Shown: positions 5,597-6,955 of the stretch, piece by piece
Layout: each line of letters begins with the position of its first letter
How positions within the stretch are numbered: position 1 is the first letter of the stretch
DNA from: Aquirufa sp.
Lineage (GTDB): Bacteria; Bacteroidota; Bacteroidia; Cytophagales; Spirosomataceae
Direction of reading: 5' to 3'
Length of the DNA stretch: 6,955 nt
Assembly: GCA_030833145.1 (NCBI GenBank)
Contig: JAURHT010000099.1
Coordinates: 1-6,955 of the forward strand
Position numbers and translations under genes: made by a program
The notes under the pieces: generated by a model
The model's input: only the letters and a program-made list of their open reading frames with translations
Told to the model about the DNA's origin: nothing
Databases searched by the model: none

Positions 5597-6955
5597 ATGA
5601 AGGATTTAAAATTATTTATTGGATTAGTCTTGTGTTTGCCTTTCGCGAGTTTTGCGCAAAGTGCTTCGCCTATTCAGATTGGTCCTAAGAAGATATCGGC
5701 AGAGAGCTTTCTGCAAGTGTACAAGCCATTAGTCGAGTCTGATAGTATCACGAAAGACAATCAAGCGGCTTTTTTATCTGACTACATCGATTACCAATTG
5801 AAAATCGTAGCGGCCGAACAGGAGAAATTAGCTGATCAACCAGACTTTAAGGAAGAATACGCGAGTTTTAGAAAGGAATTAGCTACGCCTTATTTGGTAG
5901 ACTTACCTACGCTGGATATGCTCGTAAAGCAGGCCTATCAGCGGATGAAGGAGGAAAAGAAAGTAAGCCAAATCTTGGTCAAACTGGGGGATAATGCAAG
6001 TCCTGCTGATACCTTAATTGCTTTCCAGAAAATTGAGAATATCTACCAAAAGTTAAAAGCGGGCGAAGATTTCGCTGCGTTAGCCACCCGCTTTTCAGAA
6101 GATGAAATGTCTGCTGCGAAAGGCGGAGTTTTAGGCTATATCACCGCACTTCAAACGGCGTATGATTTCGAAAATGCCATTTATTCGATTGGGATAGGGG
6201 AATATTCAAAACCTTTCCGTACAGCCAGTGGCTACCATATTGTGAAGATTTTAAATCAACGGCCTAATTCAGGTAAGATTCGTCTAGCTCATATTATTGT
6301 ATCTGCTGCGGTGGATGCTCCTACAGCTTTACAGGTAGAGGCTAAAAAGAAAATTGAACAAGTGGAAGCCTACCTAAAGGCGGGTGAAAGTTTCGAACTA
6401 GTTTGTAAGAATTATTCGGAGGATCCTTATTCTAGAGGTCGTGGGGGAGAGATTAGACGTTGGTATTTTTCTTCTGATTTAAGTGAGGAATTGCAAGATG
6501 CTTTATTTGGATTAGAGCGTTTAGGAGATCTTTCTAAGCCCATTCGGACGAATTTAGGCTGGCAGTTATTTAAATTATTAGACAAGAAACCGCTTTTGAC
6601 ATTTGAAGATATGTCAGAGTTCATTAAACAAAAAGTACTGACAGATGCGGATCGCCAAGGTTTGATCAAACAAGCTTTTATGAAGCGTGTTCGCGTGGAG
6701 AATAAGGTGATTGTGCAAGAGGCGACTAAGAAAGCGGCTTTTGAACGTATGAACGTGGAAAGAACAGGATCTGAGCCATTTTTGCAAGAGCCTATTTTTT
6801 CGGTTTTAGATAAAAAATACACGGTAGGTGAATTTTATGCACACGTTCAGGCTCAGCAAAAGAGACGGATTAAATCACTTGGTTATTTGCCTGTGGTTTC
6901 GGAACAATCGTATTTAGATGAGTTAATTGAGAAGGAGACGTTGAATGCGGAGGAA
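5597..6955 (+). CDS. SurA-like periplasmic peptidyl-prolyl isomerase with two parvulin domains, 3'-truncated
   Basis: Open from ATG 5597 to the window end: 453 codons, no stop. Residues 1-20 form a Sec signal peptide with probable cleavage after ASFA. A helical chaperone-like part (about 33-118) follows, with LSDYIDYQLKIVAAEQ typical of SurA/PpiC N-domains. Parvulin domain 1 is at about 122-223 (QILVK, FAALATRFSED, KGGVLGYI, GYHIVKIL) and domain 2 at about 227-332 (AHIIV, FELVCKNYSED, RGGEIRRW, GWQLFKLL). The rest (333-453) is helical and charged and continues past the edge. Such proteins escort outer-membrane proteins through the periplasm. Each domain keeps the Asp matching the Pin1 catalytic Cys (D169, D276) but lacks one of the two conserved histidines: Gln125 in domain 1 and Gln323 in domain 2. 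Isomerase activity is therefore uncertain, while the chaperone role remains plausible. Confidence 0.9.
   Translation, partial: MKDLKLFIGLVLCLPFASFAQSASPIQIGPKKISAESFLQVYKPLVESDSITKDNQAAFLSDYIDYQLKIVAAEQEKLADQPDFKEEYASFRKELATPYLVDLPTLDMLVKQAYQRMKEEKKVSQILVKLGDNASPADTLIAFQKIENIYQKLKAGEDFAALATRFSEDEMSAAKGGVLGYITALQTAYDFENAIYSIGIGEYSKPFRTASGYHIVKILNQRPNSGKIRLAHIIVSAAVDAPTALQVEAKKKIEQVEAYLKAGESFELVCKNYSEDPYSRGRGGEIRRWYFSSDLSEELQDALFGLERLGDLSKPIRTNLGWQLFKLLDKKPLLTFEDMSEFIKQKVLTDADRQGLIKQAFMKRVRVENKVIVQEATKKAAFERMNVERTGSEPFLQEPIFSVLDKKYTVGEFYAHVQAQQKRRIKSLGYLPVVSEQSYLDELIEKETLNAEE

Noticed and set aside
6427..6822. 131-aa minus-strand open frame
   Set aside because: Antisense to the second parvulin domain and the region after it in the isomerase gene, whose plus-strand frame is open and motif-rich.

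Overview
The window looks like a piece of a Bacteroidota chromosome, most likely Cytophagales (Spirosomaceae/Aquirufa-like). This is an inference from three things: the style of the proteins, the absence of Shine-Dalgarno sequences before the starts, and two copies of the Bacteroidota -7 promoter box (TAnnTTTG, here TAATTTTG both times) in the only two gaps that could hold promoters. There is no sign of a mobile element, phage, CRISPR array, tRNA or rRNA. Coding density is very high, and no gene-free stretch is longer than about 55 bases.

Layout. (1) 1-345 (+): 3' part of an RlpA-like double-psi beta-barrel protein, cut by the window start. (2) 269-916 (-): queE, a radical SAM enzyme of 7-deazaguanine/queuosine synthesis, convergent with the first gene and overlapping it by 77 bp. 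(3) 917-970: a short divergent control region with a perfect 7+7 inverted repeat and a -7 box for queE. (4) 971-5548 (+): a packed five-gene run: a 76-aa lipoprotein, nadE (glutamine-dependent NAD+ synthetase), coaX (type III pantothenate kinase), aguA (agmatine deiminase) and an unrecognised 213-aa lipoprotein. Junctions are a 4-bp overlap, a 19-bp gap, a 4-bp gap and a 10-bp overlap, so one transcript is likely. (5) 5597-6955 (+): a SurA-like periplasmic peptidyl-prolyl isomerase with two parvulin domains, open at the window end and preceded by its own probable promoter.

The central run joins the last step of NAD+ synthesis, the first step of CoA synthesis and the first step of agmatine breakdown with two envelope lipoproteins. 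The flanking genes (RlpA-like, SurA-like) also serve the envelope. Most of the window is ordinary housekeeping content, and I see no convincing new multi-gene system. The points most worth a second look are the two parvulin domains that have each lost a different one of the two conserved histidines, a possible C2-like beta-sandwich in the GTG-started lipoprotein, the small Cys/His-rich lipoprotein coupled to nadE, and the antisense overlap between the ends of the RlpA-like gene and queE.
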